Shown: positions 22,101 to 32,354, numbered from the stretch's first letter. The stretch is 64,000 nucleotides of DNA from Carex sylvatica (GCA_964058845.1 CAXKVR010000036.1:806001-870000), one strand, 5' to 3'. Notes: generated from the letters alone by a model not told the origin. Numbers and translations: made by a program.

Positions 22101-22507
22101 AAATTTGGGAGGTAGATTATAGAAAATTTAACATTCCGTTATTTATGTGTAAATGGGTCGATAACCGTAGGGGGGTTAAAGTCGACGAAGATGGTTTTAT
22201 TCTAGTGGATTTCAGTAAGGCTGGATACAAGGACGATCCATTTATACTTGCAAGACAAGCCACGCAAGTGTTCTACGTTACTGATCCGGCCGATCGTTCA
22301 AGACATGTTGTCCTCTCTGGTAAAAGACGTATCATCGGGATTGATAATGTGGAAGATGAAGAAGCGTACGATCATTTTGATGAGATACCACCGTTTTCCA
22401 CTGGCATGGCATCTTTACCAACCGGTGAGGATAACAAGACAAGCCACACGCGCAACGATCACAATGAAGGAGAATGGATTGAAGTTCCCACTGGCAATAA
22501 TCCCTAA
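19139..22507 (+). CDS. CACTA transposase, tnp2/TNPD type
   Basis: One uninterrupted 1122-residue frame. Residues 1 to about 78 form the transposase-associated domain (MGRSWMYEVSRLSDEY, then the CPCRDCNN cysteine cluster and CWLWHGE). At about 241-262 is a CxxC-type zinc-binding element (HECPKCGASRY). At about 285-470 lies the tnp2 domain (PF02992 type: LGLSADRINPHSSMS, then GPKQPGNDIDVYLAPLIDDL and GEKACPVC). Around 571-583 the RHCLDVMHVVKNV motif is present. At about 675-819 is a DUF4218-like region (VHLIREIKMCGPVFLRYMYP) and at about 980-1070 a DUF4216-like region. Start chosen at the ATG immediately after the TTGCAG acceptor. Length and domain order match full-length CACTA transposases and no stop or frameshift is seen. 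It should cut the element at its CACTA ends. Confidence 0.95.
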   Translation: MGRSWMYEVSRLSDEYMTGVEEFIRVATEDMANKGSALMSCPCRDCNNGQKFSNSNQVRNHLIRRGFKQGYKCWLWHGESLPTDIGTGTEHQKYHTGGNDGNDLRGLETDIGARTEDQEYHTEENDDMVVDKCDNFDQMLRDLEDDFDNDKQYCLFENLYEDSNKKLYPGCSKFSKLKGVLKLYNLKASNGWSDKSFTGLLQTLKEILPDGNEIPPNVYEAKKILCPVDLEVQRIHACPNDCILYRSEYKDLHECPKCGASRYKPKQLTGDKSDDYKLNKGPPAKALWYLPVKPRLKRLFSNAKDAKLVCWHADNRNKDGKLRHPADSPQWRNIDREFPEFGCDPRNLKLGLSADRINPHSSMSSKHSSWPVLLCIYNLPPWLCMKRKYIMLTLLISGPKQPGNDIDVYLAPLIDDLKELWQPGVQIFDAYNKEKFTLRAMIFCTINDFPAYGNLSGYSVKGEKACPVCLDDTVDVWLPNSSKNVYMGHRRFLPANHAHRKRKKEFNGKTENTRVNYPLTGKAVYSRVKDIKVQFGKFKKKVVRKKGAPKISWKKRSIFWDLPYWQHLDVRHCLDVMHVVKNVCDSLVGTLLNIPGKTKDGINARKDMQFLNIRSDLQPAEKERENGKFCTYLKPAMHTLSKAEKKSLLECLHGVKVPSGYSSNIKNLVSLEDLKLTGMKSHDCHVLMTQLLPVAIRGILPKCVRQTITKLCFFFNAICCKVSDPDMLDALQKEVVVTLCHLEMYFPPSFFDIMVHLIVHLIREIKMCGPVFLRYMYPFERYMGLLKAYVRNRYRPEGSIVKAYAAEEVIEFCTNYMDDVKAIGIPKSRHEGRLRGVGTIGAKLFEPDSTMMSLAHFHVLQHLTDVHPFWDEHMTLLRQQNPKKSNKWLISEHNKKFEGWFTWRVVQAPEGENITETVKLLALGPVHVVRTFQGYDINGYTFYTRNQDSKSTVQNSGVTLVAVSSDLSDPKGAGPSHASMSYYGFVEEIWEVDYRKFNIPLFMCKWVDNRRGVKVDEDGFILVDFSKAGYKDDPFILARQATQVFYVTDPADRSRHVVLSGKRRIIGIDNVEDEEAYDHFDEIPPFSTGMASLPTGEDNKTSHTRNDHNEGEWIEVPTGNNP

Positions 22508-22761
22508 ACTTTTATTGGTATGTCAAAATATAAAAATATAAAATATGTGATTTATTATTATTTAATATCGTTGACTTAAGAAATTTTTCTTTTTTCAGGA
22601 TGCATTGAAACACTAGACAATGAAAAACATGCATGGAAGTTATATATTCTTCAATGTTTCTTGTAACTTATTTATTTTCATGTTATATGTAAATTTATTA
22701 GCTTATTTTTTAATTTTTTAATTTTTAATGTTACTATTTAGTATATACGTATCATCTGGTA

Positions 22762-23674
22762 AAATATAACACATACACATTCTGACTTTCATTTTAAAAA
22801 AAATATACATGTACACACAAAAATATAAACCACACATATAGGAGAAGAACACCATCTGGATCGGTTCCTACCTCCAGAACCGATCCAGATAGGTATCTGG
22901 ATCGGTTCTGGAGGTAGGAACCGATCCAAATGGTGTTTTCCCTATATTTGTGTGTACAAATTATGCATTAATAAATTACTTCTCAAAAATTTCAGAAATT
23001 TTTTTAAAAATAAATTGTTATAATGAGAAATGTTAAAGAACATTACTCTCTAAAAATTATTTCTAAAAAAATGCTTTTCTTCGTAAATAAATTATCTAGT
23101 TAAATGTAAGCTACAAATATTTGTCACATCAAATAAGATTTCAATTAAGAAGCATGAAATTTATTTAGTTTTGAAATTTTCAAACCACTAAAAATAATAA
23201 AATTATTTATCAGAATTTATGATTAAAATAATTTAGAAAAATATAACACATACACATTCTGACTTTCATTTTAAAAAAAAGTATACATGTACACACAAAA
23301 ATATAAACCACACATAGGAGAAGAACACCATCTGGATCGGTTCCTACATCCAGAACCGATCCAGATAGGTATCTGGATCGGTTCTGGAGGTAGGAACCGA
23401 TCCAGATGGTGTTTTCCCTATATTTGTGTGTACAAATTGTGCATTAATAAATTACTTCTCAAAAATTCCAGAAATTTTTTTAAAAATAAATTGTTATAAT
23501 GAGAAATGTTAAAGAACATTACTCTCTAAAAATTATTTCTAAAAAAATGCTTTTCTTCGTAAATTATCTAGTTAAATGTAAGCTACAAATATTTGTCACA
23601 TCAAATAAGATTTCAATTAAGAAGCATGAAATTTATTTAGTTTTGAAATTTTCAAACCACTAAAAATAATAATC
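22762..23674. repeat. Direct duplication, period 477 bp, in the CACTA spacer
   Basis: Two units (22762-23238 and 23239-23674) share ATATAACACATACACATTCT, a central hairpin (GAACACCATCTGGATCGG with CGATCC..GGTGTTTTCCC) and a 3' part from GCATTAATAAATTACTTCTC to CCACTAAAAATAATAA. They are almost identical, so the duplication is young. Each unit brings four GGATCGGTT/AACCGATCC sites into the spacer between the two CACTA genes. Confidence 0.9.
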
Positions 23675-23792
23675 AAATAAGTTTTAAAATGTAATTTATA
23701 TATCAAAATATGATAACTTATTTTTAAAAAAAATATTTAAAAAATCATTTATATATCAAAATATGATAACTTATACATATATCATAACATAT

Positions 23793-24217
23793 GAGGTTGG
23801 CTACTATGCTTATATAAGCATATCCTCACATATGCTTATAACTCATTTTTGTGTTTCCAATGTCCAAATGGTCGATCTGAACCGTTCATCTTGTTCTCCA
23901 TATTAATATGTGCTTGGAGACCAAATTTTACATTTTTCTGATTTTGTTTACTATTTATTAAGCCACTTTGAAAATTATTAATCCAACGGTGGCTGCTGAT
24001 TTTACTGTTTTGTGCAGTCACCGTTGGATCAGCGATTTTCAAAGTGGCTTCATAAATAGTAAAAAAATTCAGAAAAATGTAAAATTTAGTCTCCAAACAC
24101 ATTTCAATATAGAGATCACATCTAACGGTTCAGATCGACCATTTGAACATTGGAAACACAAAAATGAGTTATAAGCATATGTGGGGATATGCTTATATAA
24201 GCATAGTAGCCAACCTC
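23793..24217. mobile_element. Foldback MITE nested in the CACTA element
   Basis: Ends GAGGTTGGCTACTATGC / GCATAGTAGCCAACCTC, with the 10-bp repeat CATAACATAT on both sides (23783-23792, 24218-24227). The whole 425 bp is one long inverted repeat, pivoting on an AACGGTGGCTGCTGATT / CAGTCACCGTTGG centre. A second full copy is at 61767-62218 and a deleted one at 12545-12697. A 9-10-bp duplication suggests Mutator-type mobilisation. The open frames on both strands are arm translations. It inserted after the CACTA element was formed. Confidence 0.9.
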
Positions 24218-24345
24218 CATAACATATACATTATTTATAAATTATATAAGTTATTTGTAAATTATTTATAAAATTATTTTAAAAAATAACATTCTAAATA
24301 TCTGATAACTTATACATATTTATTATCATATTTAAATTTAATAGA

Positions 24346-24800
24346 GTATCAAGATCGGTTCAAACCTGAGAACCGATCCTGATTCCTATCTGGATCGGTT
24401 CCTTACTAAAGAACCGATCCAGATAGGCATTAGGATCGGTTCTCATGTTTGAACCGATCTTGATACTTTTTTAATACTTTTTTAAATTTAAAAATAAAAC
24501 GGTGCCTTTAATAGAGTATCAGGATCGGTTCAAACATGAGAACCGATCCTGATTCCTATCTGGATCGGTTCTTTAGTAAAGAACCGATCCAGATAGGCAT
24601 CAGGATCGGTTCTCAGGTTTGAACCGATCCTGATACTCTATTAAAGGCACCGTTTTATTTTTAAATTTAAAAACGTATCAAGATCGGTTCAAACATGAGA
24701 ACCGATCCTGATGCCTATTTGGATCGGTTCTTTAGTAAAGAACCGATCCAGATAGGCATCAGGATCGGTTCTCATGTTTGAACCGATCTTGATACTCTAT
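24346..24800. repeat. Internal GGATCGGTT hairpin cluster of the CACTA element
   Basis: Three related blocks each contain a palindromic sextet of GGATCGGTTC/GAACCGATCC separated by short AAACATGA, TAGTAAA or TAGGCATC spacers. The blocks are linked by TTTTTAAATTTAAAAA and CGGTGCCTTTAATAGAGTAT words in opposite orientation. They lie just before the leader of the second CACTA gene, so they could bind the element's own protein to control that promoter. Confidence 0.85.
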
Positions 24801-25068
24801 TAGGGCGCCGGTTCACTTAGCCAAAATTTGGAAAATTTTCAAAACCGTGGCCTCCCTTCCTCTTCTCCTCAAAACTGTGGCCTCTCCTCTCTTCCTCTTC
24901 TCCTCAAGCACTTAGCCAAAAATTTCACAAGTTTCAAAACCCTAGCTCCATCGTGCGTCTCTCTTCCTCTCCTTCTCAAAACCCTAGTCCGTCGGCTAGT
25001 TCCACCCCGCCGTGCGTCTCTCTTCCACCCCACCGTCGGCTCCGCCTTCCTCTCCTTCTCAAACTCGG
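24801..25068 (+). promoter_or_regulatory. Probable 5'-UTR exon of the second CACTA gene
   Basis: A CT-rich leader (CCTCTTCTCCTCAAAAC repeats, CCCTAGTCCGTCGG) ends at a CTCGG|GTAAGT donor at about 25068. The coding start at 25763 follows a TTGCTTCAG acceptor, implying a leader intron of about 690 bp. The 93-residue open frame across it (24828-25109) runs through the donor and is probably leader, not protein. Confidence 0.5.
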
Positions 25069-25762
25069 GTAAGTCCCCTCTCCCTCTCCCTTTAACAAAA
25101 TCAATTTAGTAGGAATTGTTTAGAAATTTTGGAAAATTCGGATTAGAAATTGTTGGAGATAGTCTATTATTTGTAATATATATGGTGCATGGTGCATGCC
25201 GTAATTATGAATTCTTTGGTTGTAGCAAATAAGTAGACTGAATTGACAGAAATATGCACCTTCATATGATCATTCATATATAGTGAAATTTCTTAATGAG
25301 AATATATAGTAGCTTGGCGAGAATACGGCTTGTACCAGTGTTGAATGGAACCTAATTACTAATTAATTACAGTTTCTGGCTTGCTGCAAAAGGCTTACCA
25401 AATAGGTGAAAGCAATGTCTGTTGTTAAATACATCTAACATGTATATTACTGAACCATTTATTTGTACTTAATTCACGCGCGAAATAATTAGAAGTGAAC
25501 CAAATTGTATGATTCTCGTAAACTTAAGAAGCCTCAAATTGTATGATTTCTACAAGTAACCGATGCCCATCTTTCCTACATCTCATTATTCTCAGCTCCA
25601 ATACCAAAGCATGGTAATAGAGAATAAGAAATTATGCTTTCTTGTACTTCAATAATTAAGCTTGTATTGATGTGTCTAATTGTATTGATGTGGTCATTAC
25701 TATATATTTCATAATAAATTATGAAGCAGTTAGTTATTCTCTTCTCAATTCTTGCTTCAGAT

Positions 25763-28700
25763 ATGGAAGGTGATGGTGACATAGTCTCAGCTAAGAAGAA
25801 AAGAAGAGGGCCTAACAAAATTAAGGAGAAGTTCAACGAGAAAGACAAACAGCTGGAACTTGACAAATTTTACAGGCCGGTTGTTACTCGAGATACGATG
25901 AGTTTTGCAACGGAATTTGGGATATTGGTAAGAAGGAATGTCTCTCTAAGGTTCCAACGATGGAAAGATGTTCCAGATGAGAAAAAGCAAAAAATATGGG
26001 AAATACTTAAGGTAAACAAATTTTGCTGCTAATTTCACAAGATTTCTTTTGATATTAACTAACTCTAAATTTTTTATTTCTATTTGTTTGTAAGGTGGAC
26101 TGGGGCATAATCGACAACGAAGAGGTGCAGAAATATTATTATCAGAAAATGTCTACTTGTCACCGGAAGTGGCGAACCGAAATGACTAAAGTGTGGCGCA
26201 AGGGTGAGACGCCCGATTTTGGTAAGCTCCAGATTGAAGAACAAGACTGGGAAGAATTTTGCAAGTACCGAGAGACGGAGAAATTTGCTGTATGATAGTT
26301 ACTATGAACCACCTACCTTATGTATAATTAATTAAGAATTCAAATTTTTTTATAATTGAGACTAATTGTTTATTTGTTCAAATTGTAGGATTCCAGTAAG
26401 ATTGGAACGACGAATCAGGCCCACAACGAGTATCCGCATTTCTTAGGATCCAGAGGTTATACCGGTGAGGGTTTTCAGAGTAGACTCAGAGATGCTATGC
26501 AGACGATTGCAAACGAGAAAGCTATTAGTGATCCGTCTTCCCAAGGGTCAACTGGTACTGCATTGACACCAGAGGAGCTTATTGATTTGTCGGTTGAGCA
26601 TAGGCACGTCACGTGGAAACTAGGAAGACAGAAGCTCTCAGAAGAGACCAATGAACGCTTTTATCCAGACACATACTTACCGGTTATCACCAGAATTGTG
26701 AGTATTTAGATATTGTCATTCATTGAAACTTCAACTTTAATTTATTTTGTTATAATATTTATGTGGTCATTTCAGGAAGAACAAGAAGCGGCCTTTAAAC
26801 AAGGCCAGTTGGCCGTCGTTCGATACAATGATGTTCTGGGAAAATCTCTGCCAAATCGGGAACATCCCGGAAGGGTGAGAGCAGTGGGCGGTCTGCTTCC
26901 AATTACAACAGCATTCGGTAAGAGCTCGATAAGGAGGAAACACACTGTTACTTACTCGAGATTCGAAGAAGAATTTGATGCGAGAGTGGATCAAAGAGTG
27001 GAGGAGAGAGTAAGAGGAATGGAGCAGAGATTGCGGCAAGAAATGAAAGAAGAAATGAAAGAAGAAATGAAAGCTGAGCTTGCAATAATGCTTCGGCAGA
27101 CCATGGGCCAACAAGAAAAGACGTATAGCCCAACAGTCGTTCAGAGCAGCTGTCAGTCAGTCAAACCATATGCAAATCTTTCCGAGCATACTGAGGTAAT
27201 GCAAATTCAGATTTGAATCAGTAGGTCTATGCTTTAATTTCATACATATTTAGATTTTATTCGAGTAAATACATGTATTTGTACAGGAGGAAGAACTAAG
27301 GTGCAGACTCCAGGCGAATGTAGGTGGGAATACTCTTGTAGTGGCCGTAGGGACAATTCATGTTCCAGTTGTACAAGGTGGAACAATTCACGGTTTGCCT
27401 ATGCCGCCCGACCATGCAAGAGTAACGGTGGATGCTATTCGTGATGCAGACTTCATAGAACTCCCCATACCTGTACCAAATGGCGAGCAGTTAACCCTTG
27501 CATCGGTCCTCGGCAGTTTCACTGCATGGCCGATGTCCATGATATTGACAGGTTCAGATGAGGTATATTATTATTAAGTTTTATGCCTTCTTAATTTGTA
27601 TCTATATGATATAGTTATAGTTGATTTTGTATTTTATTTCAATTTATTATGAAATTTTGCAGGAACCACGCAAAGAGGTGCAAGTTTCTGGAGATCGAAA
27701 AACAACGAGTCACAGCAAGGTGTTTGATCATATAAATTTTGAAAAGCTGGGACGAACATTCAACCAGCTACGTGATCGATTTTCAGAGCTAGATGGCAGT
27801 CCATTCAAAATCGATCCGCCACTTGATCTTTTCTGTTCAGCAGAGTCCATATACGTTTATGCAGATGATTATGCGGCCTTGCTTACACCACGGGAGTGGC
27901 TCACTGGACCAGTCATTCAGATATGGATGCTGTGAGTTTAATATTAGTAATAACTGCAGAATTCAGTACTTTTAATTCAAATTTCACAAACTTGAGAACA
28001 CATGTATGCCTTCTTTTTTTTAGGTATTGGCACAAATTCATCAAGGAGGAATTTCCCGATGAGCAGATTGGTTTCATGGACCCCCAGCGAACAAATGCCA
28101 CCATGCTGAATGATGACCGGGGAGGTGTTATTCAATACATGAGGAAAGCACTCCAAGAGAATCGGGACAAGAGATTGATCTTTATACCTTACCATCAGAT
28201 GTTAGTGTTATATATATATTATAATTTTATTATATTTCTTTCAATTCATATAAATTATAGAATATGACATGCTACAAACCTAATATGCAGAAATCATTGG
28301 ATATTGACCGTGCTTATACCAAGAGATCGTTCCTTGTACGTGTACGATTCCGATAAGAAGAGCAAAAAAATGCTAATGATCACTGCTGCGGTCGAGGAGT
28401 AAGTAACTTTCTTAATTTTACGTTTGTTTAGAATTCTAATGATTTTATTATTATATTATCGTTTTAAATATCTCTCGTAAGTACTGATTGTTCAATTTGT
28501 TCATATTTCAACAGTGCCTTCATCAAGGAAATGGGTACTTTAACGATTCATAACGATTGCAAGGTAATAGTTTCTATTGAGATATGATTATAAGGACCTA
28601 GATGCAAAAATTTGTGAATATCTAAATCATTGCTATATATGCTCATTAACTTACATTTTATTTTTTACAAACTTGTTATATAGTGCCCACAACAACCAGC

Positions 28701-28995
28701 CGGCTGGGAATGTGCATATTATGTCATGTTGCTCATGCAAGACATAATAAGCGAACAACTCGATTCTTTTCCGAACTTAAGGGTATATATGCATTTATAT
28801 ATTTTTCAAAAGTAATGATAAATTCTTGCTTCAAATATAATAAAATAAAAAATTAATTGTCCATGCTCTTCTAACTTTTTAAAAATACAGGATATTCCCG
28901 CTAAACATAATGTACAACGCTTGGGAGATTTGCGGAAAATGTGGGTTAAAATTTTTTTAGATGAGATTAGGCCGAAAATAACTACAACATTGTAG
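25763..28995 (+). CDS. CACTA second gene: TNPA/Ptta-En-Spm-like protein with Ulp1-type C48 protease domain
   Basis: Eleven exons with GT-AG borders can be joined in frame: 25763-26011, 26095-26289, 26389-26697, 26776-27195, 27287-27562, 27663-27931, 28024-28200, 28291-28398, 28515-28563, 28684-28782, 28891-28995; 2256 nt, 751 residues. The start follows a TTCAG acceptor. The N-terminus is basic (SAKKKRRGPNKIKEK), followed by a plant En/Spm-type region (about 40-260, with FQRWKDVPDEKKQKIW and CHRKWRTE). A charged coiled-coil of EEMK repeats lies near 330-350. The last quarter resembles Ulp1/C48 SUMO proteases: His in NHWILTVL, Asp in SLYVYDSDK, Gln and Cys in CPQQPAGWECAYYVM, so all catalytic positions are present. 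Such fusions are known in CACTA elements. The N-terminal part may bind the GGATCGGTT repeats; the protease role is unknown. Confidence 0.88.
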
Positions 28996-29219
28996 GATGT
29001 GTGTAATTTTAATTTGCATTAACATGAATTTTTTGTAATAACTTAGGATGTGTATGATATTTAATTTAGGATGTGTATGTGATAGTTAATTTAGGATGTG
29101 TATGTGATAGTTAATTTAGGATGTGTGACATTTCGGATTTGTGATAATTTAGCAAGAATTTTTGCCAGCAAAATATGGACGCTGGTCATTTAATAAAACC
29201 ATTTTTTTTTATTCAATTT
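28996..29219. other. 3' region of the second CACTA gene
   Basis: Short repeats of TTTAGGATGTGTATG (four copies, 29040-29125) follow the stop codon. This is probably the 3' UTR and polyadenylation region of the upstream gene. No other feature seen. Confidence 0.4.
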
Positions 29220-29640
29220 AACTATCTGGATCGGTTCCTAAGCTAAGAACCGATCCAGATAGTAAATAATCTAAATTTAAAAAATTAAAATATAATTAAA
29301 AATAAACCCTAAACCCTATTAGGATCGGTTCCTATAGAAACCGATCCAGATAACTGACTATCTGGATCGGTTCTATAATAGTGAACCGATCCAGATAGTA
29401 TTTTCTGAATTTTTTTTAATTTTTAAATTCAGAAAATAACTATCTGGATCGGTTCACTATTAAGGAACCGATCCAGATAGTCAGTTATCTGGATCGGTTC
29501 TATAATAGTGAACCGATCCAGATAACTGACTATCTGGATCGGTTCCATTGAAGGAACCGATCCAGATAGGTGATTATCTGGATCGGTTAAATAACCGATC
29601 CAGATTATTGTAGTATCTGTATCGCCTTCATCAGGATCGG
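29220..29640. repeat. Right subterminal repeat array of the CACTA element
   Basis: More than a dozen CTATCTGGATCGGTT / AACCGATCCAGATAG sites in alternating orientation, with an AAACCCTAAACCCTA word between two groups. They mirror the left array and end 60 bp before the right terminus. Confidence 0.88.
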
Positions 29641-29703
29641 GTGTATTCCGATACTAATATGCGTTTATAACCGATCCTGATTCGTTATTTTCCACTAGTG
29701 TGC

Positions 29704-29960
29704 CGTGCCAATTGACTTGAGTAGTGTACCGAACCCACCATGACCTAACTGAAAGGCACCTACACTCAATTATTTTTTGTACAAAGAATCTCTTTAGAAG
29801 TCGTGGCATTTCCACGACTACACATTAATTTTTGTACAAAGAAAGACTGCGTGTATCATATTTATATGTTTCTTGTCAATTTCTTTCTGTTCCTTTTGTT
29901 ATTAATTATTATCGACATGTAAAACACCAAACATGTAGAAAGATGCTGTTGGAAGCTTTA
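29704..29960. repeat. Copy A of the duplicated block, right of the CACTA insertion
   Basis: CGTGCCAATTGACTTGAGTA and the following ACCGAACCCACCATGACC, GTCGTGGCATTTCCACGACT and ACACCAAACATGTAG words repeat at 48669-48925. A more diverged third copy (CCGAACCCACCATCAAAGG) is at about 60165-60200. Together with 15906-16738 it forms one continuous ancestral sequence once the CACTA element is removed. Confidence 0.88.
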
Positions 29961-30511
29961 ATTTTCACATGATTTTTCTTTAATAAGTTGTTGATTCAAT
30001 AATAGAAAAAAAATGAAATTGTTATTTTATTTTCTTCATTCTTTTATTTCACAATAATATTAAAAGCATTAGATATATTTCAGCCCTGACATTAAAAATA
30101 TTATTGTTTATGTCAATACAAAATTGTGGAAAATATATATTTTTTTTAAAGAATTCTGTTGCTTACTGATGTAATGGGAGAAAACAATTTACATTTTTAA
30201 GAAATTTTTTTTTTTTTTTTTTCCAGATAGTTAGAAAATCACTTGATCTAAAAATTTTGGATCATCTGAATGTAGTAATTTTCTACCTATCTAAATAATA
30301 GTAAAAATATTTATAAATTTTAGTTTCTAAGTACATGTTTCATATAGAGATTATATTTACCGGTTCGGATCAACTAATTACAAATCAATCCGTAGTTATC
30401 ATAGCCTCACTCTTAAATCAATTATACTGAAACACCACCAAAATTCGTATGAACTATACATATACATATATTATGTACTTCCTACAGGAATTCCAAATTC
30501 TTGTCGCCATG
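29961..30511. other. AT-rich intergenic DNA with an old MITE arm
   Basis: At about 30236-30370 the words CACTTGATCTAAA, GGATCATCTGAAT and ATAGAGATTATA..CCGGTTCGGATC resemble, in inverted orientation, the MITE-like arm seen at 15906-16000 and 48373-48480. No gene is visible. Confidence 0.4.
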
Positions 30512-30520
30512 AAAGAAAAT

Positions 30521-31273
30521 GGGAGAATTTCATATATACCACTCAAAAATTGTGAAATTACATATTTACCATCTAATTTTTTGAAATTTCATATTTACCA
30601 TCTAAAAATCTAATAATTCACATATTTACTCAATATAACTTTAGTATATATAAAATATACCCAAAACTCAGATTAATTATGTTTAATTTTTTTAAAACTA
30701 TAATTAATCATGATTAACTTAGCACTCTCTCTTTCTTTCCTTAGAACCGTTCTCATTTATATCCACTATAAAAAATTAAAAACAAATATTCTAAACTAAG
30801 TCAGTAACAAAACACAAATACTCAAACTCAGTTACTACTTTGATAACTAGTTACGATACCAGTGTTGAATTCAGTACAAGTTCTTTTGTTGGAAAAGTTT
30901 GAGTGGTTATCTTGTTTTTAAACGCTCAAGCTGAGACTCAAATCCTAATATCGGAGTCTGCTACCCCCTTCTCTCCGAGTTTCAGTGGGAGAAACGAAAT
31001 GAGGAGAGAGTTTCAGCGGAAATGGAAAATTTATGTCCAAAAAAGTGGGAGGAAAATCTGTGCACAGAAGAGGAAGGGGCAGTGAAAGAGAAGAGACTAA
31101 ATAACTTATTAATTATATTTTATATAATATTAAACTTAATTAATCTCATTTTTTGATTAATTGGATAAATATGTGAATTATTAGATTTTTAGATGGTAAA
31201 TATGTAATTACAAAAATTTGGATGGAAAATACATAATTTCACAGTTTTTAAGGGGTATATATGAAATTCTCCC
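30521..31273. mobile_element. Non-autonomous MULE-like element with 9-bp target duplication
   Basis: Ends GGGAGAATTTCATATATACC on both sides (inward), with inverted similarity for about 110 bp (ATTACATATTTACCATCTAA). The exact 9-bp repeat AAAGAAAAT flanks it at 30512-30520 and 31274-31282. The 753-bp interior has a 60-residue plus-strand frame (30903-31085, with FSPSFSGRNEMRREFQRKWK) that is not recognised and could be a captured fragment or chance. Confidence 0.87.
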
Positions 31274-31635
31274 AAAGAAAATTGAATATTTGACACTAGA
31301 CATGCGCCTGGAAGCTGGAACGATAAGAAAATAATAATAATAATTGATCTGTTGACTGACTGGTCTAGCGCTGAATGAATTCCAAAATTGCAAATTCCCT
31401 GTTACATTTTCTTTGTTACTCATCCCCATAATGGCGAGGTGAAGAAATAAAACAAATAATTTAAATAAGTGTTAAAAACATATATTTCAAATACAATAAT
31501 ATTTTTTGAGAAATTTAATTATTATGGTAAAATACATATTCGAGATAAAAAAAATGATATCTTGACAAGGCCTGATTCGACAATTTGATAATAAAATTTA
31601 AACCAATGATTTTAAAATGATGATCGAACAAGATA

Positions 31636-31870
31636 AAGAGCTCTGTTATTGAGCTTCTCACTTCCTCGCTCAATTGAAAGCTGAGAAGGTTATTCGAAAG
31701 AGAGAAAGGAGAGAGATAGAAAGAGAAACTGCAGTACATGCATTTTAATTTTCATAAATAAGGAACTTTTTTTCAAATTTCAGACGTGTGACATATCATA
31801 CGAAGATCCACTTTCAATTGTTTCAAGTATTATTGGGCTACATTTTATTCTACTCTCTAATTACATATAC
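31636..31870. repeat. Copy B of the receptor kinase downstream flank
   Basis: AAAGAGCTCTGTTATTGAGC through GAAAGAGAAACTGCAG matches 1-110 and 53149-53215. It continues to an unoccupied CATACGAA (31797-31804), the empty site of the hAT MITE at 374-624, and to CCACTTTCAATTGTTTCAAG, shared with 53570-53600. A TTGCTA hexamer microsatellite lies at 31985-32030. Confidence 0.88.
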
Positions 31871-32354
31871 GGTGGTCATGTCACAATTTCCTGATTTGAA
31901 ATGAAAGTTTGTTGGGCCAATGTTACAACAAGGCCCAATTCACATTTTCTATTGATTGTGTTTGGTCTTCCCAACTTCATTGTTTGTTGTTGCTATTGCT
32001 ATTGCTATTGCTATTGCTATTGCTGTTGCTGTCAATTAAATACTAAATGTAATCTAATTTTTTTTATCAAGTGCCACTAGGAAATAATAGCATGAATAAG
32101 TTACCAAATCAAAGTGTGAAGAGTAACTGATCAGATTTGGAGGCTTGGACCTCTCTTCTTTTTCTGAAAACAACCAAATGATTTGTTGTATATACTGATG
32201 TTTTCTGTTTTCTTTTGCCAAGTCTTAAAATACTTATATTTCATGCTAGCACTTAATATATCCTAAGAAAAACAAAAACAAAAACAAAGGCCTATTTACA
32301 AAAGTAAAGCAACCCCTCACCAAAAAAAGAAAAAAAGAAAAGCAAAGGCCATAT

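Larger units (their letters stand above)
16739..29700 (+). mobile_element. Complete CACTA (En/Spm) transposon, 12.96 kb
   Basis: Both ends read CACTAGTGGAAAA inward, with near-identity continuing through AATCAGGATCGG. The 3-bp repeat TGC lies immediately outside (16736-16738 and 29701-29703). The paralogous locus at 48661-48680 reads straight through with one TGC (at 48666-48668), giving the empty site. Subterminal regions carry many inverted GGATCGGTT/AACCGATCC motifs. Inside are an uninterrupted tnp2-type transposase (19139-22507) and a spliced second gene with a Ulp1-like C-terminus (25763-28995), both plus strand. A foldback MITE is nested in the spacer. All parts expected of an autonomous element are present, though activity is inferred, not shown. 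Confidence 0.95.

Noticed and set aside
23836..24174. Similar 60-90-residue frames at 23836-24102, 23968-24174 and 61810-62016
   Set aside because: All are translations of the MITE arms. Similarity reflects the repeat, not protein conservation.
24828..25109. 93-residue Ser/Leu/Pro-rich frame before the second CACTA gene
   Set aside because: CT-rich leader sequence. The frame runs through a strong GTAAGT donor and is better explained as a 5'-UTR exon.
29310..29320. AAACCCTAAACCCTA word as an interstitial telomere repeat (also near 18140)
   Set aside because: Only one to two units are present; such words are common in plant leaders and not evidence of a telomeric array.
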